From positions 1 to 5,171 of the forward strand of contig JASHUF010000512.1 of the NCBI GenBank assembly GCA_030040175.1: a DNA stretch of 5,171 nucleotides, written 5' to 3'. This document shows, piece after piece, positions 5,154 through 5,171 of this stretch. The stretch's first letter is position 1. Every line of letters starts with the position of its first letter. The position numbers and the translations under genes are program-made. The notes under the pieces are model-generated. The model searched no databases. It saw only the letters and a list, made by a program, of their open reading frames with translations, and had not been told where the DNA came from. This DNA comes from Acidobacteriaceae bacterium. Its GTDB lineage: Bacteria > Acidobacteriota > Terriglobia > Terriglobales > Acidobacteriaceae.

Positions 5154-5171
5154 GTGCGCGCGCGCCAGCGA
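5154..5171 (+). CDS. Start of a plus-strand gene, truncated by the window edge
   Basis: From the GTG at 5154 the frame reads VRARQR and remains open to the end of the window. Only six codons are visible, so no product can be named. An in-frame GTG at 5148 is an alternative start. The call rests on the well-placed -10 element just upstream and on the 68-base gap after the previous plus-strand gene. The Arg-rich opening with GC-ending codons suits an actinobacterial gene. Confidence 0.35.

Noticed and set aside
1..5171. tRNA or rRNA genes, CRISPR arrays, insertion sequences, attachment sites
   Set aside because: No cloverleaf, regularly spaced repeats, transposase motifs or paired terminal repeats were seen on either strand by eye.

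Overview
The window looks like chromosomal DNA of a high-G+C actinomycete. Coding stretches are rich in G/C-ending codons, several genes start with GTG, and at least three starts lie 6-7 bases downstream of a -10-like hexamer, which is the pattern of leaderless mRNAs common in Actinobacteria. Genus cannot be told from this stretch.

Layout. Bases 1-282 hold no confident gene, only two weak small reading frames on opposite strands and a short hairpin. Four genes then run on the minus strand (read right to left): an ADP-ribosyltransferase-like small protein (3562-3993), a single-pass membrane protein (2610-3350), a serine hydrolase of the class C beta-lactamase/esterase family (1419-2405) and a RlaP/YcgL-type nucleotidyltransferase (283-1185). 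The gaps of about 200-230 bases between them, each with its own promoter-like signals or hairpins, argue for separate transcription units rather than one operon. On the plus strand, 4075-5085 encodes a winged-helix domain fused to a conserved alpha-helical domain of unknown function. A further plus-strand gene probably starts at 5154 and leaves the window.

The most interesting part is the divergent junction at about 3900-4090. Face-to-face promoter-like elements and an 18-base dyad (CTGTCG-N6-CGACAG) lie between the ADP-ribosyltransferase-like gene and the winged-helix gene, suggesting that the DNA-binding protein controls its neighbour and itself. The 5' end of the ADP-ribosyltransferase-like gene is odd: the better upstream start (4036) opens a Cys/His-rich reading frame that is one base out of register with the conserved domain. 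This could be a frameshift, an assembly error or a leader overlap.

The serine hydrolase and nucleotidyltransferase look like ordinary accessory or housekeeping genes with no obvious link to that pair. The membrane-protein gene is clearly poorer in G+C than the nucleotidyltransferase gene and may have been acquired separately. Family assignments rest on motifs read by eye; no database search was possible.
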